Shown here: positions 40,181 through 49,779 of the stretch, in pieces
Numbering within the stretch: the first letter of the stretch is position 1
How the letters are laid out: each line of letters starts with the position of its first letter
Assembly: GCF_032925565.1 (NCBI RefSeq)
Contig: NZ_CP136708.1
Span: 248,001 to 312,000 of the forward strand
Reading direction: 5' to 3'
Origin: Alteromonas sp. CI.11.F.A3
GTDB lineage: Bacteria > Pseudomonadota > Gammaproteobacteria > Enterobacterales > Alteromonadaceae
DNA: 64,000 bases
Program-made: the position numbers and the translations under genes
Notes under the pieces: generated by a model
Told to the model about the DNA's origin: nothing
The model's database searches: none
Seen by the model: only the letters and a program-made list of their open reading frames with translations

Positions 40181-43100
40181 ATGCAAATTAGCCGCTCAGT
40201 TTTAGTTCTCTTGTCAATGTTATTAATGCTAATTAGTAGCATTGCAGATGCCAGTGAAGACCAACCTTCTATTTATGAAAAGAATGGAGTTTATTACTTA
40301 AAAGCTTCTCCCACGTGGATCCCTATCAGTGGCTCAAGATTTGTAATAGTTCCCGTTTATGACGATGGTGACATAATAGAGTTAAAGCGCTCAGGCAATG
40401 GTTGGGTTTCAACAGCCATTAGTTTTTCACAATTTAATTCAATATCACCAACGATAAAAACGGGTTCTACATATGAATATGCAGACGTTAATGGCGATGG
40501 ATTAAGTGATTTCTTAATAGACCTGCCGGGAGAAGAGTTGCAGTTGCAGTTACTTGCTTCCTCGGATGGTGGATATCTTGCCAGCAATGTTTCTACTATT
40601 AATAATACTAATTGGCTTACTAAAGGCGGCAGCGCAGCTGAGCAGAAATTCTCAGCCGCATCGATTGCTTCTACAAATTTCAATGGGCAAACTTCAGGCT
40701 CGCCTAGTGTTTCAGGGGGGGCCGCAGCGTACTCTATCCCTATCGATGTTGTCCCAGGGCGCGCGGGAATACAACCAGATATTAGTCTCCAATACAATAG
40801 TAGGTCAGGTGTGGGTGTTGCGGGAGTAGGCTGGTCTCTCAATGCTAATAATTCAATTTCCCGATGCGCAGCTACACTGGCTCACGATGGTGTAGTTGGA
40901 GCAATCAAGTTCAGCTATTCTAGCGATAAACTTTGCTTAAATGGTCAACGCTTGATAAACGTTTCAGGATCATATGGCTTTGCAAATACCGAATACAGAT
41001 TCGAAATTGATAACTTTACTAGAGTGTTTCAAAGAACAGGTAACACTGATTCAAGCTCTACCTATTTCGAAGTTAAAAGCCCAGATGGTTCAATTTCATA
41101 TTATGGGCAAACTACTGGCTCAAAAGTTTCTCCAAGTGGCACATCAAAAACACTGTCTTGGCTACTAAATAAGACTAAAGATGTCAGTGGTAAAAACCAC
41201 ATGAGCTATTACTATACCAACTATGGTGCAGGCGAAAAATTATTAACAAGTATTAAGTACACAGGCGATGGCACTACAGATGGAAATCGTAAAGTTGTAT
41301 TTGTGTACCAAAACAAAAGTAAGCCCAGAAATTCGTATCTTTGGGGCACACTAACAGAAAGCACAAAACGATTAGATTACATCGACACCTTTTACAATAA
41401 CTCTCGCGTTAAACGCTACAACCTTAGCTATAGTGCAAGTCGAGCATCTGGACGCGACTTGCTGTCAAACGTACAGGAGTGCGGTTATATAGGAAGAACA
41501 CTCTGTAAAGAAAAAACGTCTTTTAATTGGAGTGATGATACGCCTTCAGTCGCCTTTGAACGATTCAGTTTCAATTCTAATGTGATGTATTCGTCTGAGA
41601 AGAAAATTGAACACATACTTCCCAGAGGTGATATCAATGGTGATGGCGTAAGAGATTGGAAAGGGTATTTTGTTAACGCAGAAGGTAAGTTAACTGGTAC
41701 AACAACAAAGTCAATTAACCCTTGTCATACGAACCTTTATAAAAGGGTAGTGGTTTGTGCCGAGGGAGATTTTAACAAAGATGGCTTAACCGATGATTGG
41801 AGAAACCACAACGGTACGCTTCAGTTAAAACATTCATCAAATACTAATGGAAGTAGCTGGTTTTCAACCGGAATTTCATTAGCGAAAAAGAACACTTACT
41901 ACTCAAACTTCCAAGACGACCATATTATGAACATTGCCGATTACAATGGTGATGGCTGGCCAGATCTAATGGTTTACAGGTTTGAAGATTATGAAAACGC
42001 TAAATTATGGTTTTATTCTCACACGGGTAACGTTTCTTCGCCTTATTCTGCACAACCTAAACTCGTTTATACTTTTCAATCGACAGGCAGGGTTTCTAGG
42101 CCATCAGAAATTAGACCGTTAACATCTGTCCAATTTATGGGCGATATGGATGGTGACAGTACTCCAGATTTATTGATTGCGAAACATAGTACAAATTCTA
42201 AGTACAGCATTGAATATCCTCAGCCTCAGCCATTGGGGTTCTTGTATAATTCGGGTAATGGTTATAGTTACACTACATCATCTTTTTCATATGTTGCTAG
42301 TGGTTCTTCGTGGGGGTCAAAAACTTTTTTCACCTATTTCACCGACATCAATGGCGATGGTTTGCAAGATTGGATAGGCTGGAAAGAAAATCCAGACAGT
42401 GACACTGAAAGTTTGTTAGTTGCCAAACTGAACAAAGGCAATAGGTTGTTTGGTGAAGAGCAACTTATTCAAGGTGACAACCTTGCAACTAAATACTCCT
42501 TTGTTTTCTTTCCTGGTGGTGGAGACGCAGAATTTACCGCACCTAAGTATGGCCAGGCTATCAAAGTGGCCGACATAGATGGCGATGGCATTGCAGAATT
42601 GCTTGAGCCAGGGCAACGCTTAGTAACGGGATGCATGGAAGTCACTGATCACAATGGTCGAATTCAACGGCGGTGTGGTGATAGTATTTATGGGGCGTAT
42701 AGAACGAGTAGTGAATCAGTTGCGCACATTAATGCTAGCGAGAATGACGATAGTATTTATAAATGGAACGCATTTCACTTTAGTCAAGATTCAAACGGCA
42801 CTATCAGACTAACAAAAAAATCAACTAATTATATTGGCCATGGCTATCAATCCGCGTTCGTAGATAGTCATGGTAAAGGTTTACCTGATCTAGTATCACT
42901 GCATACTAAGACGTGGCCTACAAACAGTTTTCAAAATACTGGAAGTGGAACTGTGATGGCCGCTCATTTTGAAAATTATGGTGCGTATTATAGTCGGAAT
43001 AAAGGGGCGGCAAGAGGCAGTGAGCTTTACCTTCCTCATGACCTTCTTGAATCGGTTTCTGCACCTAAAGGTGTGTCTGCGACATGGAAATATCGCCCCC

Positions 43101-46100
43101 TTAGTAGTGATGAATACGATAGATCCGGCACTAACGCTCAACCTTATTATGAAACCGATTTCGATTACACGGAACAGTTAACGGGTGGGGAAGGTGAATA
43201 CCTTCATTTTGCATCAAGTATGTATACCGTTGCTGAGTTTAATATTGATAATGGAGTCGGTGGAAAAAACAAACATCTTTATCGCTATAAGGGCGCTGTT
43301 TTCAACACGAAGGGACGCGGCTTCATGGGATTTAGGGAAATTACTCATGAGAATGTAGCAGCTAAAACCATTTCAGGCGTTGAATTTGGTCAAATGTTCC
43401 CTACGACTGGGTTAGTTGAAGCCTCTAGCGTAACAGAAGTTGGGCAAACAAGACCTTTCATAGTTACGACCAACGATTGGGTAGAAACATCAGCTTATAA
43501 CGGAACGAATACTTATAAGCTTCACAATGCGAGACAAATAAAGCGAGAGTACGACGTAAACTCTTTGTACTCGCAGTTATCTGCAACGACTACCAGTATT
43601 GCGCAGTCTGATATTGACGCAAGAGGCAACGTACTTAAAAGTAGAACGGTAAAGGTCGATGAGTATAGCGAGTTAGAAATCATTAATACGGCTTCTTATA
43701 GTGCTTCAAATGATTGGCCGCATAAGCTTAATTGGAAAGCGACAACCTCCCACCTAAGCCCCAAAAATAGCTCAGTGTTGTGGGGAACCACCAATACCTT
43801 CTCACGCTCATCTTCTACCAAAATAGAACAGTGGGATACTGTACATAGAAAGCCGAAAGTTGTTGTTTCTACTGGTTCATCCAGTAAATTTTCCCGCAGC
43901 CAGTGCCTAAGCACTTCAAACGTAACGCCATGTAGTGTGGTAGAGACTACTTACAATAGCTATGGTTTACCCTCAAAGCAGCAAACAAAAGGCGTTGTTT
44001 TGAAGGGAAGTGGGAATAGCAAAGCGGTTGAAACGCGCACAGTAAGTACCACTTATTCAGATAATGGTTCTACAGAAAGTGCTAAGGGGTACTTCCCTTT
44101 CAAATCAATTCATGAGAACGGAAATTATGATCTTGTAACGACCGCGCAAACTAGTCCATATTTTGGCGGCGTGGAAAAAATTACAGATGCTAATGGGTTA
44201 GCTACTTCTACAAAGTACGACAGTTTATTTAGGCCGACTGAAATTAATGCGCCTGGTGTCGCGAAGCAAACGTTTAATTACTCTTCGCCAGATAGTGCAA
44301 AAGGTTCTCAACATGTGCTTTACATGGTTTCTACAAGCCAAGCAGGCATGCCTGGAACAAAAACGTACATGGACGAATTAGGCCGAAGTTTGCGCGAAGC
44401 TACTGAAGGTTTTGGCAGCGGGCAATGGAGCTTCATTGATAAACGGTACAACGCGCTAGGTCAACTAACGCATGAGTCCCTGCCCCATGGTGGTACTCCG
44501 GTTTATACATACTTTTCTGGTTACGATGTTATTGGAAGACTAACTGGAAAAACAACGCCAGCTGTAGATAGCCGCGAAGATTTTACCACTGAATATACTT
44601 ATTCAGCGCTAAAAACGGAAATTGAAACTTATGCTAGCGATGGTCATAATTTATCGATGAGCCGTTCTCACGACAGCAACGGCTTACTGATGCAAACCAC
44701 CGACGCAAAAGGTGGTGTAACACGTTATGGATATGATTCTCAAGGCAACCCTGTAGTTATTGAAGATGCTGCAGGAAACCAAATAGTGGCGCATTACGAT
44801 AATTTTGGTCGGAAGCTTTGGGTTGACGATCCTAATCAAGGTAAAACCACCTTTACCTACAACGCATTTAGTGACTTAGAAAATGAACTTGATGCAAATG
44901 GTGATTACCAGCGTTACGACTACGATTTATTAGGCCGGGTGAAACAACGCTATTCTAGTGACGGAAATGCAACGTTTACGTGGGATACTAGAAAGCGTGG
45001 TTTGTTATCAAAAACATCTGCGTCAGGTGTATCGAAAGAGTTTTATTTCGATAGTTTGGCACGACCCAGCGAAGTAAGAACCTCCATAGACGGCACAGTT
45101 TATTCTACTAAAACTGCTTATAACGCTAGCCACGGCTTCGTTAAGTCCATTACCTACCCGAACGGGCTTAAGGTCGCTATGGACTATAATAGCAGGGGCT
45201 ATTTAACAACGGAGAAAAATGCGGCAAGTGGCTATGTTTATCGTAAAATAAACGAGCAAGACAGTTTAGGAAATATCAAAAAAGCGAGTATTGCTAACAA
45301 TAAACAGCAAGGTGAATACTTGTATAGCCAACGAACGGGCCAAATGTTGATGAGTTTAGTCACGGCAAATGGTTCGAATGTACACTATCTTGATTACGAC
45401 AACTACGACAGCTACGGAAACCTGCGTAGCCAAGTGAACCGAGCAGTAAGCTCACCCCAACGAGATACTTATTCTTATGACAATCTGCAAAGGTTAACGC
45501 GTTCTGCAATCAGTGTTGGTAATACGACGACTTATATCGATTATGGTTATGACGCAGTTGGGAACTTGAAGAAAAAGTCGGATTATTCTACCAATAGCAA
45601 TAGTGCGTATTTATATCAAAGTGGCACAAACAAAGTGACTTCAGTGGCACTTAAAGCCGGTGGTACAGCGACGTTTGGTTATGACAGAAAAGGCAACTTA
45701 ATTAAGCGAAATAACGTTACCGAGTTTACTTATAACGTTATGAATAAGCCCACGGTAATTAATCGCCTAGGCTCGCGAGTTTCACTTTCTTACGACGCTG
45801 ATTGGACGCGATTTAAGCAAGTTAGAACAGTAGATGGTAAAGCAATCACTACGCATTACATCGATAAGCTGTATGAAGTTGAAAAAGAAGGCTCAAATAC
45901 AACACAAACGTCTTATGTCAGTGATGTTGCGGTTATTGTTGAGGGCACGAATCAGAAGAAAATACGCTTTACACATAGAGATAGATTGGGAAGTGCTACC
46001 ACTCTCATGGATCACAATAACAACGTGATGGCCTATCGTTTTTATGACCCGTTCGGGAAACCGCGTATGGGTGACGGCAGTTTAATGCAAAGTTTTGGTA

Positions 46101-47167
46101 AATCCGCTCGTCTTGGAAATAATTTACTAGATGTAGATATGTCTACACGACGTGGTTTTACTGATCACGAGCACTTGGATGAAGTTGAAATCATTCATAT
46201 GAATGGCAGGGTGTATGATTACAACCTTGGTAGGTTTATGTCGGTTGATCCTTTTGTGCATGGTGGCTCGCAAGGTTTGAATCCATATTCGTATGTTATG
46301 AATAATCCATTACGATTTGTTGATCCTACAGGTTATACAGCTGAATCTCCTGAGGAAGAACGAAAACCTTTAGAGATTGTAATTCGTTGTGGAGGAAATC
46401 AACCATCGTGCGGTGATAAGGATGAGGGTAAGACTGATGGAGTAATAAGTACCCACAATAAAGAAGGTAGAGAGGGAGATTCAAAGCGAGATAACAAGCC
46501 TAAAAGTAATGGTTCAGAGGGGCAGCCTCGCAATGAAAAACGAGATATACCTGTTAGCGATATCGGTTCAATGGGAACTCTTGCGCTTCAAACATACAGT
46601 GGAGTCAGTAACGGGAGTGAATCTAAGGGGTCTCATAATCAAAATCCAACCAGACATTCATCGACAGTCACTCCATCATGGCATAAATATATACCCGTAT
46701 ATGGCTCCATAATGCAGGCAAAAGAAGATTTTCAAAATGGTAATTATGGATGGGCAGTGTTTAATTCAGCCATGGCTGTCTCCGATGTTTTCCTTGTTAA
46801 TGCTATTGCAAGAGCAGGAATGAGGGTTGCAATGGGGACAGCATGGAAAAAAGGATCTCATACTTGGGCTGCTACAAGGAGATGGTTAGGGAATACAGGG
46901 CAAGCAGCCAAAGGGCAACACGTACATCATTGGTTTGCACATAGAAATCAAGGGCCTTTCAAACACCTTCCCGATTCAATAAAGAATCAGCCTTGGAATC
47001 TGATGAATATGCCAAGTGCAGCAGTTCATACTGCCATTCATGGTAAAGGAAGAAACCCATACAACTTGGCCGGCAAGCTTTATTATGGAACTCCTCAGTG
47101 GGCAAAGGCGGCGAGCGCTTACGCTGGAGGAAGGTTAACTAATGAAGTTGCAAATGAAAATTATTAA
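40181..47167 (+). CDS. SpvB/RHS-repeat polymorphic toxin with HHW-type C-terminal domain
   Basis: A 2328-residue secreted protein. Residues 1-24 are a Sec signal (cleavage near IADA). A SpvB/TcaC-like domain follows (GGAAAYSIPIDVVPGRAGI, LQYNSRSGVGVAGVGWSL). Seven calcium-loop FG-GAP/VCBS motifs lie near residues 101, 483, 530, 587, 656, 723 and 799 (for example DINGDGVRDW). Then RHS/YD repeats (YDxxGR, YDSxGN) run to the core motif GRVYDYNLGRFMSVDPF at about 2008 and NPYSYVMNNPLRFVDPTGY. Variable C-terminus from about 2050: Ser/Gly/Lys-rich linker, a pre-toxin region (IPVYGSIMQAKEDFQNGNYG), and a domain with HVHHWFAHRN, NQPWN and HTAIHG, suggestive of a His-metal nuclease. Toxicity is inferred. 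Confidence 0.88.
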   Translation: MQISRSVLVLLSMLLMLISSIADASEDQPSIYEKNGVYYLKASPTWIPISGSRFVIVPVYDDGDIIELKRSGNGWVSTAISFSQFNSISPTIKTGSTYEYADVNGDGLSDFLIDLPGEELQLQLLASSDGGYLASNVSTINNTNWLTKGGSAAEQKFSAASIASTNFNGQTSGSPSVSGGAAAYSIPIDVVPGRAGIQPDISLQYNSRSGVGVAGVGWSLNANNSISRCAATLAHDGVVGAIKFSYSSDKLCLNGQRLINVSGSYGFANTEYRFEIDNFTRVFQRTGNTDSSSTYFEVKSPDGSISYYGQTTGSKVSPSGTSKTLSWLLNKTKDVSGKNHMSYYYTNYGAGEKLLTSIKYTGDGTTDGNRKVVFVYQNKSKPRNSYLWGTLTESTKRLDYIDTFYNNSRVKRYNLSYSASRASGRDLLSNVQECGYIGRTLCKEKTSFNWSDDTPSVAFERFSFNSNVMYSSEKKIEHILPRGDINGDGVRDWKGYFVNAEGKLTGTTTKSINPCHTNLYKRVVVCAEGDFNKDGLTDDWRNHNGTLQLKHSSNTNGSSWFSTGISLAKKNTYYSNFQDDHIMNIADYNGDGWPDLMVYRFEDYENAKLWFYSHTGNVSSPYSAQPKLVYTFQSTGRVSRPSEIRPLTSVQFMGDMDGDSTPDLLIAKHSTNSKYSIEYPQPQPLGFLYNSGNGYSYTTSSFSYVASGSSWGSKTFFTYFTDINGDGLQDWIGWKENPDSDTESLLVAKLNKGNRLFGEEQLIQGDNLATKYSFVFFPGGGDAEFTAPKYGQAIKVADIDGDGIAELLEPGQRLVTGCMEVTDHNGRIQRRCGDSIYGAYRTSSESVAHINASENDDSIYKWNAFHFSQDSNGTIRLTKKSTNYIGHGYQSAFVDSHGKGLPDLVSLHTKTWPTNSFQNTGSGTVMAAHFENYGAYYSRNKGAARGSELYLPHDLLESVSAPKGVSATWKYRPLSSDEYDRSGTNAQPYYETDFDYTEQLTGGEGEYLHFASSMYTVAEFNIDNGVGGKNKHLYRYKGAVFNTKGRGFMGFREITHENVAAKTISGVEFGQMFPTTGLVEASSVTEVGQTRPFIVTTNDWVETSAYNGTNTYKLHNARQIKREYDVNSLYSQLSATTTSIAQSDIDARGNVLKSRTVKVDEYSELEIINTASYSASNDWPHKLNWKATTSHLSPKNSSVLWGTTNTFSRSSSTKIEQWDTVHRKPKVVVSTGSSSKFSRSQCLSTSNVTPCSVVETTYNSYGLPSKQQTKGVVLKGSGNSKAVETRTVSTTYSDNGSTESAKGYFPFKSIHENGNYDLVTTAQTSPYFGGVEKITDANGLATSTKYDSLFRPTEINAPGVAKQTFNYSSPDSAKGSQHVLYMVSTSQAGMPGTKTYMDELGRSLREATEGFGSGQWSFIDKRYNALGQLTHESLPHGGTPVYTYFSGYDVIGRLTGKTTPAVDSREDFTTEYTYSALKTEIETYASDGHNLSMSRSHDSNGLLMQTTDAKGGVTRYGYDSQGNPVVIEDAAGNQIVAHYDNFGRKLWVDDPNQGKTTFTYNAFSDLENELDANGDYQRYDYDLLGRVKQRYSSDGNATFTWDTRKRGLLSKTSASGVSKEFYFDSLARPSEVRTSIDGTVYSTKTAYNASHGFVKSITYPNGLKVAMDYNSRGYLTTEKNAASGYVYRKINEQDSLGNIKKASIANNKQQGEYLYSQRTGQMLMSLVTANGSNVHYLDYDNYDSYGNLRSQVNRAVSSPQRDTYSYDNLQRLTRSAISVGNTTTYIDYGYDAVGNLKKKSDYSTNSNSAYLYQSGTNKVTSVALKAGGTATFGYDRKGNLIKRNNVTEFTYNVMNKPTVINRLGSRVSLSYDADWTRFKQVRTVDGKAITTHYIDKLYEVEKEGSNTTQTSYVSDVAVIVEGTNQKKIRFTHRDRLGSATTLMDHNNNVMAYRFYDPFGKPRMGDGSLMQSFGKSARLGNNLLDVDMSTRRGFTDHEHLDEVEIIHMNGRVYDYNLGRFMSVDPFVHGGSQGLNPYSYVMNNPLRFVDPTGYTAESPEEERKPLEIVIRCGGNQPSCGDKDEGKTDGVISTHNKEGREGDSKRDNKPKSNGSEGQPRNEKRDIPVSDIGSMGTLALQTYSGVSNGSESKGSHNQNPTRHSSTVTPSWHKYIPVYGSIMQAKEDFQNGNYGWAVFNSAMAVSDVFLVNAIARAGMRVAMGTAWKKGSHTWAATRRWLGNTGQAAKGQHVHHWFAHRNQGPFKHLPDSIKNQPWNLMNMPSAAVHTAIHGKGRNPYNLAGKLYYGTPQWAKAASAYAGGRLTNEVANENY

Positions 47168-47179
47168 GGAGGGTGGGTG

Positions 47180-47590
47180 TTGTTTCCAGCTGTGTTGTTA
47201 GGTCATGATGGCTCTATAGAAATTATCAAGCATGAACGACAATTAAAAGTTTGTGGTAAATCAGCCTTGAGTAATAAGTTTTATGAAAAAGCTTCTTTAA
47301 TAGACTCTAATAGAGATATCATCAATTTTGATGATATACAGCTTGAGAAAAATCACGGTTGGTTTAGCGGATTTAGTATCTTTTCGGAAAGAAAGGTCGA
47401 GATATCGTTTCAGGAAATTAAGGTTGTAGAAGGAGCTTCACTGTTAGAGGTTGTACAAAAAATTATTAACTGTATGAAGGTTGATGAGTATTTTTGGGAG
47501 TCTACTGGAAGTATCGAATCTATTGAGAAGGAGCTACTTGAAAGCAGCGACTTTTCACATTTAATAGAGGTGCTTTCCCGATACTTATAG
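47180..47590 (+). CDS. Candidate immunity protein for the RHS toxin
   Basis: About 136 residues, cytoplasmic, no signal or membrane segment. The AAGGAGGG ribosome site overlaps the rhs stop codon; TTG at 47180 is at ideal spacing, GTG at 47177 is the alternative. The sequence (GHDGSIEIIKHERQLKVCGKS, NFDDIQLEKNHGWFSGF, EYFWESTGSIESIEKELLES) is acidic and not recognised. Position directly after the variable toxin end, tight coupling and AT-rich codon use are what one expects of an immunity gene. Function inferred from context only. Confidence 0.65.
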   Translation: MFPAVLLGHDGSIEIIKHERQLKVCGKSALSNKFYEKASLIDSNRDIINFDDIQLEKNHGWFSGFSIFSERKVEISFQEIKVVEGASLLEVVQKIINCMKVDEYFWESTGSIESIEKELLESSDFSHLIEVLSRYL

Positions 47591-47673
47591 GACCAAAGCG
47601 GTCGTAGTAAATTGATTTGCCATGACATGTAAAGCAAAGCTTGCCCCGATGGCAGGCTTTGTTGTTTCTGGGG

Positions 47674-48385
47674 TTAGGCTGCCAGTTCATGTTCAGCCTG
47701 TTTGCTGGCTTCTTGCTGTGCCTCCTTTTCGGCTTGTTGTTCAGCAATGTACTCACTGGCCATGGCCTTGTGTTTATTGATGCTCATGCAGCGTGCTAAG
47801 GTTTTCAGCCGTGTTGCCATATCAGGCGTTTGGCCTTTATCGGCCTGTCCGCTTTGGGCATCCAGCTCTTGGCCGTTCACGAACCAGTGGCATTGGTCTT
47901 TGTGGCGGCTTCCGGCTACGTAGCTTGCGGCCCTGTCCATGGCGGTGGTTTACAGCACAAAGGTATCGCCATCGATGGTCGCACCTTGTGATGAATAGAC
48001 CGTACAGGCATAAGCTTGCACCAGTTGCAGTCTGCCTTGCTCATCGGAGTAATCCGATTGATAAAAGCTCACGGTACGGCCTGAATCGAGCTTGACGGTA
48101 AAGCGAATATCATCCTCAAGCTGTAACACCTGAGTAATGGTGCCTTGCTCACCATTGGTGAAATCGCGCTTATAGTCGTTCTTGGTAAAGCGTACCCGCT
48201 CACCCTTTGAGAACGCAAAATACAGACTCTGATTGGACACCACGCATTCGGTTAAAATGTTCTCTGTGCCTAGCTTACCTTGGTCTTGATAGACGGTGCG
48301 CACCAAATCATTTAAGGGTTTAACGTCTTTCCAGCGCTGCGCCATTATCATGGTTTGCTTGTCGGGATTGGCCTCCACATATGAA
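47674..48385 (-). pseudogene. C-terminal remnant of a MobF (TraI/TrwC-like) relaxase-helicase
   Basis: The minus strand encodes the end of a conjugative relaxase-helicase: SKGERVRFTKNDYKRDFTNG, helicase motif V AYACTVYSSQGATIDGD, and motif VI ASYVAGSRHKDQCHWFV. An in-frame TAA at 47950-47952 interrupts it between GDTFVL and TTAMDRAAS; a Tyr or similar codon is expected there. The 5' part is missing: codon SYVEANP abuts the repeat head at 48386. About 235 residues of a protein normally near 1000 remain. Together with the trwA/trwB-like pieces at 53.1-53.6 kb on the same strand, it is the tail of a dismantled mobilisation module. Confidence 0.8.
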
Positions 48386-48554
48386 TTAAATAGGACACCC
48401 ACCTTAACTGGCCCAAGGTTCAATTACGTGGCTTGTTAAAATAATCCAATAATTAAATAGGACATCCACCATAACTGGTCCAAGGTTCAATTACGTTGTT
48501 GGTTAAAATAATTGAAAATAGCGGTCATCAAAGTTTATATGGTGGCCGTGATGC
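48386..48554 (+). repeat. Leader repeat (unit A), copies 1 and 2
   Basis: Two head-to-tail partial copies of the RAYT leader repeat. Copy 1 (about 48391-48451) is cut after TTAAAATAATCCA; copy 2 (from 48458) reaches the RAYT start-codon region. Both begin TAGGACA(C/T)CCACC after AATTAAA. Confidence 0.85.
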
Positions 48555-48556
48555 CA

Positions 48557-48650
48557 ATAGGACACCCATCATAACTGGCCCAAGGATCAATTACGTGGTT
48601 GGTTAAAATAATCCAAAATAGCGGTCATCAAAGTTTATATGGTGGCCGTG
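48557..48650 (+). repeat. Leader repeat (unit A), copy 3, upstream of RAYT copy 1
   Basis: AATAGGACACCCATCATAAC head followed by the full leader up to the RAYT start. It contains an imperfect stem: TTAACTGGCC-type arm pairs with GGTTGGTTAA using G-T wobbles. No ribosome site is obvious before the RAYT start codon. Confidence 0.85.
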
Positions 48651-49127
48651 ATGCCTAGAGCCAGAAATTCTCAAATCAGCTTGTCAGAAACCCCCTACTA
48701 TCACTGCGTATCACGGTGTGTACGCCGTGCTTTCTTATGCGGTGAAGATAAGCTTACAAGCCAAAGTTATGAGCATCGTCGCCAGTGGGTTGAAGATAGA
48801 ATTCACTACCTTACTGAAGTATTTTCCATTGATGTATGTGCCTATGCAGTAATGAGCAATCATACGCATTTAGTACTACACGTTGATTTAGAAAAGATAA
48901 AAACAATGACCTCTGAGGAAGTGTTTACCAGGTGGCATAAAGTGTTTAACGGCACGCTGTTAACACGCCAGTATCTGGTTGAGGAAAGCCGAGAGCGCAT
49001 GCGAGAAGCACAACTAAAAACCATTGAGGCAACGATAGCGGTATGGAGAAAGCGCTTATGTGACATTAGTTGGTTTATGCGTTGCTTGAATGAATACATA
49101 GTAATTACTATGGACAGGCATCGTTAA
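48639..49127 (+). pseudogene. RAYT transposase copy 1, 3'-truncated
   Basis: The first about 153 codons match RAYT copy 2 almost exactly (one visible substitution, EEVF for EEVV), up to CLNEYI at about 49100. The sequence then switches to unrelated DNA and stops after VITMDRHR. The HxH metal motif (SNHTHLVLH) is kept, but the catalytic Tyr region (MTYVDLNPVRAKM) is lost, so the product cannot be an active Y1 transposase. Confidence 0.88.
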
Positions 49128-49151
49128 TTAAACTGGACACCCACCGTAACT

Positions 49152-49187
49152 TGAATTCAAATCCAGCTTCGGCGGGGTTTATATTCA
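49152..49187. repeat. Unit B hairpin 1
   Basis: TGAAT / ATTCA outer stem, a 2x2 internal loop, AAATCCAGC / GCGGGGTTT inner stem (one G-T, one A-G) and a TTCG loop. A REP-type palindrome. Confidence 0.75.
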
Positions 49188-49369
49188 ATAAAAGAGAACT
49201 AATAGGACACCCACCTTAACTGGCCCAAGGTTCAATTACGTGGTTGGTTAAAATAATCCAAAATAGCGGTCATCAAAGTTTATATGGTGGCCGTGATGCC
49301 TAGAGCCAGAAATTCTTAAATCAAGTTAAGCGGGATATCCACTAATTAAACTGGACACCCACCGTAACT

Positions 49370-49405
49370 TGAATTCAAATCCAGCTTCGGCGGGGTTTAT
49401 ATTCA
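49370..49405. repeat. Unit B hairpin 2
   Basis: Identical to the hairpin at 49152-49187: outer TGAAT/ATTCA stem, inner stem with TTCG loop. Confidence 0.75.
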
Positions 49406-49779
49406 ATAAAAGAGAACTAATAGGACACCCACCTTAACTGGCCCAAGGTTCAATTACGTGGTTGGTTAAAATAATCCAAAATAGCGGTCATCAAAGTTTA
49501 TATGGTGGCCGTGATGCCTAGAGCCAGAAATTCTCAAATCAGCTTGTCAGTAATTAAATAGGACACCCATCATAACTGGCCCAAGGTTCAATTACGTGGT
49601 TGGTTAAAATAATCCAAAATAGCGGTCATCAAAGTTTATAAAGTTACATGGACACCCACGATAACTGTCATAGGGTTCAATTACTTCAAGCAATTAAATA
49701 GGACACCCACCATAACTGGCCCAAGGTTCAATTACGTGGTTGATTAAAATAATCCAAAATAGCGGTCATCAAAGTTTAT

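Larger units (their letters stand above)
49128..49779 (+). repeat. Cluster of REP-like units A and B between RAYT copies 1 and 2
   Basis: 650 bases made only of repeats. Unit B (CTGGACACCCACCGTAACTT head) at 49133 and 49351; unit A copies from 49201, 49420, 49558 and 49697; a divergent head at about 49650. Two unit A copies run on into the first 15-18 codons of RAYT before being cut. The block from 49133 to about 49323 recurs at 49351-49541, a tandem duplication with a 218-base offset. No independent gene. Confidence 0.88.

Noticed and set aside
48386..48423. N-terminal start MNLGPVKVGVLFN of the relaxase fragment frame
   Set aside because: These codons are the reverse complement of the unit A head, not relaxase sequence; the true remnant begins at about 48385.
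48386..49779. CRISPR array
   Set aside because: Repeats are long (60-130 bases), of uneven length and spacing, and extend into a transposase gene; there are no regular spacers and no cas genes.
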